From: JAFAVZ01 sp036009105
GTDB taxonomy: Bacteria; Acidobacteriota; Thermoanaerobaculia; Gp7-AA8
NCBI GenBank assembly: GCA_036009105.1
Contig: DASYMJ010000215.1
Span: forward strand, 1 to 35,418
DNA: 35,418 nucleotides
Direction: 5' to 3'
Shown here: positions 8,701 through 15,309 of the stretch, in pieces
Position numbering within the stretch: the first letter of the stretch is position 1
Layout of the letters: each line of letters starts with the position of its first letter
Made by a program: the position numbers and the translations under genes
Notes under the pieces: generated by a model
Databases searched by the model: none
Told to the model about the DNA's origin: nothing
Seen by the model: only the letters and a program-made list of their open reading frames with translations

Positions 8701-9115
8701 CGTAGCGCGCGCGCTGCTCGTCCGAGGTCCGCTCGAACGCGATCACGTTCGGCGGCGCATCGAACAGCATCGGCTCGGTGGCCGGCTCGGCCAGCGCGAC
8801 GCGCGGCGCGCGGGGCATCATCGCCGCACGGATCGCCGCCACCGCCGCGACGCTGCCGACCACGAACGCGATGAGCAGCGAGGCATCGAACTCCATGCCC
8901 CAGAACGAGGTGACGATGGCCAGCAGCGAGGCGGCGATCGCCGTCACCCCGCCGGCCCACCCGCCCTTCCACGCCGCCAGGCAGCAGGCCCCGATGAACG
9001 CGCAGAGCAGGACGTACGGATGGCCGGGCAGGAGCAGGCCCACACCGGTCGCGAGGATCACGAGATCCAGCGCAATGCCGTAGCGGATGACGCGCCGTCT
9101 GGTATCCGGGGTCAT
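5759..9115 (-). CDS. Giant membrane-anchored signalling protein: 4 TM, coiled coil, degenerate receiver, two tandem Cys8-receiver modules
   Basis: This 1118-residue protein starts at the ATG 9115, 25 bases after the preceding gene. Four hydrophobic helices (about 9-100) resemble the compact four-helix membrane domain of some sensor kinases. A charged Ala/Glu/Arg coiled coil runs from about 130 to 403. A degenerate receiver (about 475-590) keeps Asp529 and a Thr but has Arg where the switch Lys should be and lacks the acidic pair. Then come two copies of one module. In copy 1 the cysteines are 647, 650, 662, 664, 673, 676, 679 and 681, and the receiver has Asp775. In copy 2 the cysteines are 913, 916, 928, 930, 939, 942, 945 and 947, and the receiver has Asp1041. 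Both receivers keep the acidic pair, Thr and Lys-Pro. The Cys8 block probably binds two metal ions. No kinase or output domain is visible. I know no named family with this layout. Confidence 0.85.
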   Translation of the reverse strand: MTPDTRRRVIRYGIALDLVILATGVGLLLPGHPYVLLCAFIGACCLAAWKGGWAGGVTAIAASLLAIVTSFWGMEFDASLLIAFVVGSVAAVAAIRAAMMPRAPRVALAEPATEPMLFDAPPNVIAFERTSDEQRARYADLERLASEEASWRKADGERRKRLDEERLLAEAEVRRRAEAAEDAERKRLEAEREALQRQLEEQQLQAEETRRRHDEERARLQQQLEAERLASEETARRRVEEERAALEAKLAAEHEAARLAAEAAAARKVEEERRAVEAAAARKLEEERQAVELRLAAERAALEAKLAAEHEAARLAAEEAAARKIEEERKALEQQLAAERAANERLAAEAEAQRLAAEETARKRVEEERVALEAQLAAEAEKRAAEETARRQLEEQLARERAAMAAPAPPPKLPPVKGPSLSQRISSWFRPAPKPIRTGAGMNLRTKKVVGNDTASRRKTTTASAPAQTTQRRSAVRKPRLLLLEKRRGTADTIVPKLRVKGVEVEVVERWIDAIDEMFRFRPDAIFIDSELPDFEKVYRSISENNENLPIYLTGRSSFGFVAPPSVKYVSFVSRPYETDIVAEIATKAMRDPGALLAQQTMPRGGTGVPSPALRKPAGVPPAPRTAVPEPSRPTPLPVSSSYNVTCFNCRVIFDAVEADWCSCLTKERTLVCTNCLTCFCKAAPSYKEKFWVEAPPKLFERKTSEGRRAGGLPPNLEPEDVLRPMVLAVEDDEDIQSIVQRVCQNLGYGFVYALNGQEGLELAHLYRPNLILSDAFMPKLDGREMCRMLKEEPSFADTKMVVMTGLYTDTKYRSEALKRFHVDDYLAKPVAVTDLINLLQKHLEGVSDLPMQEDLHQRDRAAIEAEIADGVPLADLLEDEEEPRILAMRVEEPEPTPTVPQAPQREGYQVCCFTCQQLFDATTAEWCSCVGRDNTLRCPHCQTCFCKAPSAYRERFWMDAPPSLFERKMIGSRRAIAVGANPVPDEVKRPLILLVEDDENVQLIVRTVVTSMGFGFIAAANGQEGLLMAHEYRPDLILSDAFMPKLDGREMCRLLKEDPATSPSKAIIMTGLYTDRKYRNEALDYFKVDDYVAKPLAVDDLIKLFKKHLPQEVHATM

Positions 9116-9140
9116 GAGGGGGTCCGGATCTGCTGAGTCC

Positions 9141-10583
9141 CTACTTCATCGCCTGCTGCGACGGAGTCTGCTCGATCTTAGCTCGATATCGGGAAACATC
9201 ATTCGTCACCTGGATGAACGGCAGCGCGCAGGCGAGCTCCTTCTTGGCCTGATCGTACTGGCCGGTCTCGTACAGCGCGACGGCGTTGTAGTAGCGGAGG
9301 TCTTCCTCCCCTTTCGCGAATGTGCCGAGGCGCTGGAAGGCGCGGGCGGCGCCGCGGAAGTCGCCGGTGCGGTAGAGGCCGGTGGCCACGGCGGCCAGGG
9401 CGTCGCGCGAAACGTTCGGCGCGTCGATGAGACGGTTGTAGATCTCGTTGGCCCGGGGCAGCTGGTCGGCGGCGGCGAACGACTCGGCCTGGCGCAGGCT
9501 GGTCAGCACGTTGCGCCGTGCGTCGGCCTCGGCCGCCGCGATCCGTTCCTGGGCCGCCCGCTCGGCGGCGGCCCGCTCGGTGGCGATGCGTTCCTGCGCG
9601 GCACGCTCGGCAGCGGCGCGCTCGGTGGCGATGCGCTGTTCGGCGGCGGCGCGCTCGGATGCGATCCGCTGCTCGGTCGCCTGCTGCGCCGCCGCGACCC
9701 GCTCGTCGGCCGCTTTCTGTGCCGCCGCTCGCTCCTCCGCGATGCGCCGGTCGGCCGCCTGCTGCGCCGCCGCGACCCGCTCGTCGGCCGCTTTTTGCGC
9801 CGCGGCCCGCTCGGCGGCGATGCGCTGCTCCGCCGCCTGCTCGATCTGCTTGCGCGCCTCGGCCACCCGCTCGTCGATGAGCCGCATGATCTCGGCGCGC
9901 TCCTGGGCCATGGTCGGCTGCACCGGCAACGGCTGCGTGCCCGGCGCGGCCGTGGCCACCTGGGTGGGTGCCGGCGTCGGTGCGGCCGGCGTCGGGGTCG
10001 GGGCCGGGGTGGTGGTCGGGGCCGGGGTGGGAGCCGGCGTTGCCTCCGCCACGGCGGTCGGCGCCGGAATCACGATGGTCGGGGCGGGCGGCGGCGGCGT
10101 GGTCTCGGCGACCTGGGTGGCCGGCGCGGGCACCGGAGCGCCGCCCCGGGCCAGCTGCTCGTTCGCCGGCACGCGCATCTGCGGGGCGAGATCGGCCGCC
10201 AGGCGCTCGAACTCCGCCGCGTCCGCCTCCAGCTGCAGCTTCGTGTAGATCGGCTCGATCCGCTCCGCCGTCAGCAGGCGCGCGATGGTGTCCCGCGCGT
10301 CTTCATCGCGGCCCAGGCGGTTGTAGGCCATGGTCAGATAGATGAAGGCCTCTTCCAGCTTCGGCAGCGACGGCAGGTGCCCGGTGGCGACGTACTGCTG
10401 CTTCTGCTCCGGCGCGAGGTAGGTATCGCTCGCGGCCTTCAGGTCGCTCACCGCTTCGTTGTAATGGCCCGCGCGGAAGTTGTCCTTTCCGCGCTGCAGC
10501 AGCTCGTCCGACGTCACGCTCTGCGCGACGGCGGTGCCCGACATCAGGATGACAGCAAGAACAGCGGCGATCGAGGTCCGCAC
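9141..10583 (-). CDS. Exported TPR / coiled-coil protein
   Basis: This is a 480-residue protein and the first gene of the five-gene operon. I chose the GTG at 10583 because GGGGAGGG lies six bases upstream and the resulting N-terminus (VRTSIAAVLAVILMSGTAVAQS) is a good signal peptide; a TTG 21 bases earlier has neither. A TPR-like segment (LLQRGKDNFRAGHYNEAV) near residue 30 is followed by a Pro/Thr/Ala linker (about 160-225). A long Ala/Glu/Arg coiled coil (about 230-360) comes next, with 26-residue repeats visible in the DNA as a 78-bp near-duplication (9679 and 9757). A C-terminal TPR-like region (LYRTGDFRGAARAFQRLG) ends the protein. It is probably a periplasmic scaffold. The partner may be the coiled coil of the next protein, but that would need to be on the same side of the membrane. 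Confidence 0.75.
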   Translation of the reverse strand: MRTSIAAVLAVILMSGTAVAQSVTSDELLQRGKDNFRAGHYNEAVSDLKAASDTYLAPEQKQQYVATGHLPSLPKLEEAFIYLTMAYNRLGRDEDARDTIARLLTAERIEPIYTKLQLEADAAEFERLAADLAPQMRVPANEQLARGGAPVPAPATQVAETTPPPPAPTIVIPAPTAVAEATPAPTPAPTTTPAPTPTPAAPTPAPTQVATAAPGTQPLPVQPTMAQERAEIMRLIDERVAEARKQIEQAAEQRIAAERAAAQKAADERVAAAQQAADRRIAEERAAAQKAADERVAAAQQATEQRIASERAAAEQRIATERAAAERAAQERIATERAAAERAAQERIAAAEADARRNVLTSLRQAESFAAADQLPRANEIYNRLIDAPNVSRDALAAVATGLYRTGDFRGAARAFQRLGTFAKGEEDLRYYNAVALYETGQYDQAKKELACALPFIQVTNDVSRYRAKIEQTPSQQAMK

Positions 10584-10719
10584 GGTTTCCCTCCCCGGCA
10601 ACAATCAAAGACTCGGCGTTGGCTGAAGCAAACCAGTCCGGCTGGACGGTCCGGAATGCCGCCTTTTCAATTTTCAGGCCGACGTTGGTCCGCAATTGGC
10701 AGCGGGCCCTTCCCGATCG
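10584..10719. promoter_or_regulatory. Divergent intergenic region
   Basis: This 136-base gap separates the minus-strand operon from the plus-strand cyclase-like gene, so it must hold promoters for both unless one is read from further away. I see a strong Shine-Dalgarno for the minus gene. A two-unit heptamer fragment TTTTCAATTTTCA is at 10664-10676, resembling one arm of the hairpin at 23294. I see no convincing -35/-10 pair. Confidence 0.4.
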
Positions 10720-13020
10720 ATGAACGACAACCTCATCCAGTTCTTCCGCCGCCGCTCCGACGCCTTCCCCCTCCGGCGGGACATCGATCTGCACCACTTC
10801 CTCGCCGACGCCCTGGACGACGCCTCCGCCGGCCTCCCCATCCCCACCAAAATTTTCCTGGTCGACGAGATGGAGCCGATGGGCTACGGCTTCGCGGTGA
10901 GCAAGGCCGAGGTGCTGGACGAGCTGGCCCAGAAGCTGGAGGCGTGGCTGGACGAGGAGATCGCCGTCCGCACCGCCTCGGCCACCCGCAGCGTCAGCCG
11001 GGCGGAGAGCCTGCTCACCGCCTATCGCGTGCAGCTGGTGAAGGTCGCGCGCAACGCGCTCCACTCCAGCATCCTGGCCGACTACCACTCCGTCTTCTGG
11101 CTGATCCACTCCCAGCAGGTGGCCAAGCTCTTCACCACCTTGCCGCGCCAGACGCTGAACCGGGCCCCGGAGTTCGGCCGCGAGCACGCCGACCAGATGA
11201 AGTACATCGTCTACTCCCTCTGGACGCAGGCGGTGCGCCTGGCCATGCCCGAGATCATCGCCCGCCAGGCGGACGAGCTCCTCCCCGATTACGACGAGAG
11301 CAAGCTGCGCTTCGTCCGCCTGCTCATCGAGAACCCGCTCATCGCCACCGAGGAGTTCATCCGGCCGGACCTGCGCGACCTGCGCACTTACTTCTCCGGC
11401 GCGCTCCGCCGCGACTTCGCCCAATGCCACCGCTGGATGGACCAGCTGCGCAAAAAATCGGCCGAGCTGATGGCGAAAGACCGCGTCTTCCGCCGCGCCG
11501 TCCTCAACCTCGGCTATCCCGACGCCGCGCCGGGCCTGGTGGCGCTGCTCGACCCGCGCGTGCAGCAGCTGCTGCTCGATCATCCTTCCTACAAGCACGA
11601 GACCGATCAGGCCGTGTTCGACCTGCTCTCCAAGCGGCTGCTCGAATACCTCATCGTCTATCACCTCCGCCGCGGCGTGGTCTGGATGCGGACCACGGCC
11701 GATGGCGACAACGTCGGGGAGGATGGCGACAGCCGCTCGTACTCGCGCGCGCTGCGGCCGCTGAACTTCGGGCGCCGCGGCGTGGTCGAGCCGATCGTCT
11801 ACCGCTACGGCCTGGTGTACGACATCACCTCCTTCACCCAGACCCTGGGCGAGATCGCCCGGGGCGGGCAACAGGACGAGCAGCAGTCCTATCGCCAGAT
11901 GCTGGAGTTCCAGCGCGACCTGGCCGAGATCACCCGCCGCCACGGCCTGCAGTTCGAGAAGTTCCTCGGCGACGGCGCCTTCTACACCTCCCGCCGCGCC
12001 ACCCGCACCATCCACGCCGCGGTGGAAGTGCAGCGCTTCTACTCCGCCATGCGCGCCAAGGGCTTCGCCTTCAACAAAGGGATGCGCATCGCGCTCAACT
12101 ACGGCTACTACCGCCTGCTGCCGATGCAGGTATCCACCGACGGCACGGAGATCAAGGAATTCTACGGGCCGGGGATCGTGGAGCTCTCCCGCCTCACCAC
12201 CGGCAAGGCCACCAAGGAGCTGGAGGACGTGCAGCATCTGTTGCTCAGCCACGGCTACGACCAGCTCGCGGTGTGGGAGTTCTTCTCCCCGCTCTCGCGC
12301 AGCGCGACGCGCAACGAGAGCGACGTGCAGCGCGAGTTCTACGCCTACGTGAATGAGAACGGCCACCTGATGAACGAGGGGATCGTCGTCTCCATCCCCT
12401 TCCTCAAGCAGCTCTCCACCGAGCTGATCGAGGACGGCCAGCGCGTCTACCGCCTGAGCACGAAATGGGCGAGCTACGTCGGCATCCCCTCCACGACGGA
12501 CGCCGGCACCTACATCGGCATCCGCATCCTCGGCTCGGTGTCGCTCAAAGGCATCGGCAGCACGGAGGTCGGCGAGGTGGTGCGCCTCACCCCGGACGAG
12601 GCGGAGGTCTCGCTGGTCGATGAGGCGAAGCCGCTGCTCCAGCTGCTGCAACGGGAGCGGCATCGCTCCGCGGCGGCGAGCGTCGCGGCCGCCTCGCCGA
12701 CCCTCGAGTCGGACGTCGGCTCGGCCGATCTGGTGGTCTGCCAGTCGCGGGCCGATCAGCCGGTCATCCTGGTCGGCGAGTGGGATCCGGTGTCGGAGGA
12801 AGTGCGGCGCCCCATCCAGCTGGATGACGTGGCCGCGGAGCGCTATGGCCTGGAAGTGCCGCTGACCGCGGCCACGGTGGAGTCGCAGAGCATCGCCTAC
12901 CAGAAGCTCTACCGGAAACTGAGCCGGATGGAGACGCTGCCCAGCTTCTCCGTGCAGGCCATCCGCGACAACCAGAACTTCAGCGGGTTCATCATCGGCG
13001 CGACCGTGGAGCCGCTATGA
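10720..13020 (+). CDS. Class III adenylate/guanylate cyclase-like protein with substituted active site
   Basis: This 766-residue protein starts at ATG 10720 (MNDNLIQFF). An N-terminal helical region (about 1-350) has no motif I recognise. A diverged class III cyclase homology domain follows. DITSFT carries the first metal Asp (368), KFLGDGAFY carries the second (Asp418), and a segment RIALNYGYY corresponds to the family's RIGxxxG strand. Further on, YGPGIVELSRL (around 483-491) occupies the place of the usual G-D-x-V-N-x-A-x-R-L. The Arg (491) is retained, but by my manual alignment the Asp is Pro and the catalytic Asn is Val. Metal binding is therefore plausible but normal catalysis is doubtful. 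The C-terminal ~250 residues are unassigned. Its TGA overlaps the next ATG. It may be a nucleotide sensor rather than an enzyme. Confidence 0.65.
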   Translation: MNDNLIQFFRRRSDAFPLRRDIDLHHFLADALDDASAGLPIPTKIFLVDEMEPMGYGFAVSKAEVLDELAQKLEAWLDEEIAVRTASATRSVSRAESLLTAYRVQLVKVARNALHSSILADYHSVFWLIHSQQVAKLFTTLPRQTLNRAPEFGREHADQMKYIVYSLWTQAVRLAMPEIIARQADELLPDYDESKLRFVRLLIENPLIATEEFIRPDLRDLRTYFSGALRRDFAQCHRWMDQLRKKSAELMAKDRVFRRAVLNLGYPDAAPGLVALLDPRVQQLLLDHPSYKHETDQAVFDLLSKRLLEYLIVYHLRRGVVWMRTTADGDNVGEDGDSRSYSRALRPLNFGRRGVVEPIVYRYGLVYDITSFTQTLGEIARGGQQDEQQSYRQMLEFQRDLAEITRRHGLQFEKFLGDGAFYTSRRATRTIHAAVEVQRFYSAMRAKGFAFNKGMRIALNYGYYRLLPMQVSTDGTEIKEFYGPGIVELSRLTTGKATKELEDVQHLLLSHGYDQLAVWEFFSPLSRSATRNESDVQREFYAYVNENGHLMNEGIVVSIPFLKQLSTELIEDGQRVYRLSTKWASYVGIPSTTDAGTYIGIRILGSVSLKGIGSTEVGEVVRLTPDEAEVSLVDEAKPLLQLLQRERHRSAAASVAAASPTLESDVGSADLVVCQSRADQPVILVGEWDPVSEEVRRPIQLDDVAAERYGLEVPLTAATVESQSIAYQKLYRKLSRMETLPSFSVQAIRDNQNFSGFIIGATVEPL

Positions 13021-13400
13021 GCTCTCCCACCCACCGCATCGTGGCTCCCCGTTCCGTCCTCGCCGTGCGCAATCTCGCGGAATCGACCCGCTTCTACATG
13101 GACGTGCTGGGATTCCGCCGCGACTTCGGCGACGGCTCGGACGGCTGGAGCTTCCTCTCCCGCGACAACTTCCGGGTCATGCTCGGCGAATGCGCCGACG
13201 CCATCCCGGCCGGCGACCTGGGCGACCACTCGTACTTTGCATATCTGATCGTGGAGGGCGTGGATGCCTTTCACCGCGAGCTCGTGGAGCGCGGCGTGAA
13301 CGTGATCTCCCGGCTGGCGGACAAGCCGTGGGGCCTGCGCGAGTTCGGCATCCGCACGCCGGATGGCCATCGCATCACCATCGGTGAGCCGATCGGCTGA
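13017..13400 (+). CDS. VOC (glyoxalase/bleomycin-resistance fold) protein
   Basis: This 127-residue protein has the vicinal-oxygen-chelate pattern. It opens with RSVLAVRNLAESTRFYMDVLGF and ends with a beta-strand block containing the motif DKPWGLREFGIRTPDGHRI. Family members bind a divalent metal or a small ligand in a cavity made of paired beta-alpha-beta-beta-beta units. The ATG overlaps the stop of the cyclase-like gene by four bases (ATGA), so the two are co-translated. No specific reaction can be assigned. A second, divergent VOC gene lies at 14815. Confidence 0.85.
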   Translation: MSSPTHRIVAPRSVLAVRNLAESTRFYMDVLGFRRDFGDGSDGWSFLSRDNFRVMLGECADAIPAGDLGDHSYFAYLIVEGVDAFHRELVERGVNVISRLADKPWGLREFGIRTPDGHRITIGEPIG

Positions 13401-13413
13401 GGACGGCTCTGAG

Positions 13414-13456
13414 CCCTCGCCCCGCTTGCGGGGAGAGGGTGGCCGAAGGCGGGGGA
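13414..13456. terminator. GC-rich palindrome with tail, probable bidirectional terminator
   Basis: The stem CCCTCGCCCCGC pairs with GCGGGGAGAGGG around the loop TTGC and is followed by TGGCCGAAGGCGGG. It sits between the convergent stops at 13400 and 13460 and matches the layout of the element at 2772-2821. Confidence 0.55.
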
Positions 13457-13459
13457 CCC

Positions 13460-13849
13460 TTACGCCACCGACGTACGCCGCTGCGCGCGCGGCGTGGTCC
13501 GCTCCCGGATGAGCGAGGAGAGGCGGCTGGGCATCACCGGCTTCCCCACCACCGTGGTCACGGTCGGGAACAGCTTGCGCACTTCGGTGAGAGCCAGGCC
13601 GGTCACGACGATGATCTTCTCCAGCACCCGCGGCTGGGTGCAGAGGAGGTGCTCCATCACGTCGGCGCCGCTGATGCGGGGCAGGACGATGTCGAGCAGC
13701 ACGACGTCATATTCGACATTGGCCAGCAGGCCGATCGCCTTCTCCCCGTCGGGAGCGACGTCCACTTCGCATCCTTCGCTCTCCAGGATCTGGCGAAGGA
13801 GCTCGCGGGTCACGTTGTCGTCTTCGACGACCAGGGCACGGGTGCGCAC
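13460..13849 (-). CDS. Stand-alone response regulator receiver protein
   Basis: This 129-residue CheY-like protein has all the receiver residues: the acidic pair in VVEDD (Glu9, Asp10, Asp11), phospho-acceptor Asp53 (LLDIVLPRISG), Thr83 and Lys103 followed by Pro. It has no output domain, so it must act by protein contact. The start is a GTG at 13849, preceded by TGGTATAAA and only seven further bases, which suggests a leaderless mRNA. No histidine kinase is adjacent. The orphan cyclase-like and Cys8-receiver proteins nearby are possible partners, but only by proximity. Confidence 0.9.
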   Translation of the reverse strand: MRTRALVVEDDNVTRELLRQILESEGCEVDVAPDGEKAIGLLANVEYDVVLLDIVLPRISGADVMEHLLCTQPRVLEKIIVVTGLALTEVRKLFPTVTTVVGKPVMPSRLSSLIRERTTPRAQRRTSVA

Positions 13850-13856
13850 TTCCGGA

Positions 13857-13865
13857 TTTATACCA
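13857..13865 (-). promoter_or_regulatory. Extended -10 promoter for the receiver gene, probably leaderless
   Basis: The minus strand reads TGGTATAAA, a TGn extended -10 with TATAAA, and the GTG start begins seven bases later. Transcription would begin at or next to the start codon. No clear -35 is visible. Confidence 0.5.
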
Positions 13866-13882
13866 GCAACTTCGGCACCAGG

Positions 13883-14458
13883 CTAGTCCAGAAAGGACGC
13901 GGCCAGCTCGATTGCTTCGGAAATGTTTTCCTTCTCCTTCGGCCGGTAGGAGTGGTCGGCGCCTTCCAGCCACTCGATGCGGATCGATTTCGACAGCTGG
14001 TAGCCCTCCACGTCCTCCCGCGTGCCGAACTGGTCGCGCGTTCCCTGGATGATCAGCGTCTTCGTGCGCAGCGCCTCCAGATGCTTCGTGCGCAGCTTCT
14101 CGCGGTTGCCGGGAGGATGGAAGGGGTAGCCGAGACAGAGCAGGCGGCGGACGCCGAGCTCGTCGGCGACCATGCTGGCCATCCGCCCGCCCATCGACTT
14201 GCCGCCGATGGCGAGCTCCGCCGCCTCGCCCGTCTGCCGCACCGCCTCCCGCCAAGCCTCCAGCAGCACCGGCTCGCGGTCCGGCGCCTTCCGCCCCGCC
14301 TCCATGTACGGGAACTCGAAGCGGACCACCCGGAGACCGCGCTCGCCGAGGCCGCGGGCCATGGCGGTGAGGAACGCGCTGCTCATGCCGCCGCCGGCGC
14401 CATGGGCGAGGATGAGGGTGCGCCGCGCATCGTGAGGACCGTCGGTGAGGAATCGCAT
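13883..14458 (-). CDS. Alpha/beta hydrolase of the KANL3/Tex30-like type
   Basis: This is a 191-residue alpha/beta hydrolase. ILAHGAGGG near residue 17 forms the oxyanion segment. Ser88 in the nucleophile elbow GKSMGG, the Asp of GTRDQFG and the His of GADHSY complete the triad. The short length and the GKSMGG elbow match the compact family often annotated as dienelactone-hydrolase-like or KANL3/Tex30. The substrate is unknown. The ATG at 14458 lies only 16 bases from the start of the divergent gene at 14475. The stop is 33 bases from the start of the minus-strand receiver gene, so the two could be co-transcribed. Confidence 0.85.
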   Translation of the reverse strand: MRFLTDGPHDARRTLILAHGAGGGMSSAFLTAMARGLGERGLRVVRFEFPYMEAGRKAPDREPVLLEAWREAVRQTGEAAELAIGGKSMGGRMASMVADELGVRRLLCLGYPFHPPGNREKLRTKHLEALRTKTLIIQGTRDQFGTREDVEGYQLSKSIRIEWLEGADHSYRPKEKENISEAIELAASFLD

Positions 14459-14462
14459 GCCC

Positions 14463-14468
14463 TACAAT
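14463..14468 (+). promoter_or_regulatory. -10 box TACAAT, leaderless start
   Basis: TACAAT ends six bases before the ATG at 14475, so the transcript would start at about the A of the ATG. The box sits inside the 16-base gap between two divergent genes. Confidence 0.5.
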
Positions 14469-14474
14469 CCTCGC

Positions 14475-14780
14475 ATGAAGTCCGCGGTCGCGCTCGCCCT
14501 TCTCCTCTTCGTCGTCCCCGCCTTCGCCGCGAAGAAACCTTCGCCCCCGAAGACGGTGGCGCCCCCCTCCATCGCCCATGGCAACGCGATGTTCCTCGCC
14601 TCCCTCTGCGCCTCCGGCAAAACGAAGATCACCCTCAAAGCCCAGGCCCTCGGCACACGCTTCTTCCTGGAGGAGCCCGCCGGCGTGACCGTCTACGCCT
14701 TCGACGGCACCGGCTACACGAAGGAGAAGTTCTTCAAGGGCCTGACCATGGATCAGGCGGTGAAGCAGTACCGCAAGTAG
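14475..14780 (+). CDS. Small exported protein of unknown function
   Basis: This 101-residue protein begins with a signal peptide (MKSAVALALLLFVVPAFA). The mature part is basic and ends in a small folded-looking block (FLEEPAGVTVYAFDGTGYTKEKFFKGLTM split over about residues 66-95). I do not recognise a family. The ATG at 14475 was preferred over one 30 bases upstream because it gives a clean signal peptide and follows a TACAAT box. The mature protein is presumably periplasmic. Confidence 0.7.
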   Translation: MKSAVALALLLFVVPAFAAKKPSPPKTVAPPSIAHGNAMFLASLCASGKTKITLKAQALGTRFFLEEPAGVTVYAFDGTGYTKEKFFKGLTMDQAVKQYRK

Positions 14781-14799
14781 GCGTGGCGCCGGATGCGCG

Positions 14800-14805
14800 T
14801 AGACT
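14800..14805 (+). promoter_or_regulatory. Possible -10 box TAGACT
   Basis: TAGACT ends nine bases before the ATG at 14815, and no Shine-Dalgarno lies between them. This repeats the pattern seen at other genes of the window but is weaker. Confidence 0.35.
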
Positions 14806-14814
14806 CACGCCCTC

Positions 14815-15207
14815 ATGACCACCCTGAACGGCCTCGCCCTCTCCGCCGCCCTCACCGTGCAGGACCTCCCGCGCAGCCTGGCCTGGTACCAGGATGTGGT
14901 CGGCTTCGAGGTCGACCGGCGGCACGAGCGCGAAGGGGTGCTGCAGGCGGTCTCGCTGAAGGCGGGCAACGTGCGCATCCTGCTGGGCCGGGATAACGGC
15001 GCGAAGGGGTGGGACCGGGTCAAAGGGGAAGGCTTCTCCCTGATGATCACCACCGATCAGAACATCGACGAGCTCGCGCAGCGCATCAGGGACGGGGGCG
15101 GCCGGTTCGAGACCGAGCCGACGGACACGCCGTGGGGCGCGCGCATGTTCCGCCTGCGCGACCCGGATGGGTTCCTCCTGACGATCTCAGCCGAACGCCC
15201 CGCTTGA
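14815..15207 (+). CDS. VOC (glyoxalase-fold) protein
   Basis: This 130-residue protein has the vicinal-oxygen-chelate pattern, with LTVQDLPRSLAWYQDVVGF near the N-terminus and DTPWGARMFRLRDPDGF near the C-terminus. The second motif closely parallels the PWGLREFGIRTPDGH block of the VOC protein at 13017, although the two are otherwise different. A metal or small-molecule ligand is expected, but the reaction cannot be named. It is a single gene 34 bases after the small exported protein and may share its transcript. Confidence 0.85.
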   Translation: MTTLNGLALSAALTVQDLPRSLAWYQDVVGFEVDRRHEREGVLQAVSLKAGNVRILLGRDNGAKGWDRVKGEGFSLMITTDQNIDELAQRIRDGGGRFETEPTDTPWGARMFRLRDPDGFLLTISAERPA

Positions 15208-15272
15208 AATCATCGGTTACGGAAGCAGAACACCTCCAACCCCGGTTCGTATACACATTACTTGGGGCCGCA

Positions 15273-15305
15273 TACAATCTCGCCCCGGCAATCGAAAACA
15301 GGAGG
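15273..15305 (+). promoter_or_regulatory. -10 box and Shine-Dalgarno for the M16 protease operon
   Basis: TACAAT at 15273-15278 is followed by a short leader and AGGAGG at 15300-15305, four bases before the ATG at 15310. This is one of the few genes here with a conventional leader and ribosome binding site. A matching -35 is not clear. Confidence 0.5.
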
Positions 15306-15309
15306 AAAC

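Noticed and set aside
10584..10604. Upstream TTG start for the TPR gene
   Set aside because: The GTG at 10583 has a strong Shine-Dalgarno six bases upstream and a clean signal peptide; the TTG has neither.
9087..12356. A very long plus-strand open frame running antisense to the TPR gene and then out of frame through the cyclase-like gene
   Set aside because: It is Arg/Gly/His/Pro-rich with no recognisable motifs, as expected for a shadow frame in high-GC DNA, and it overlaps two genes with clear features. Similar long shadows (5432-9136, 16380-19121, 27738-30197, 33066-35123) were rejected for the same reason.
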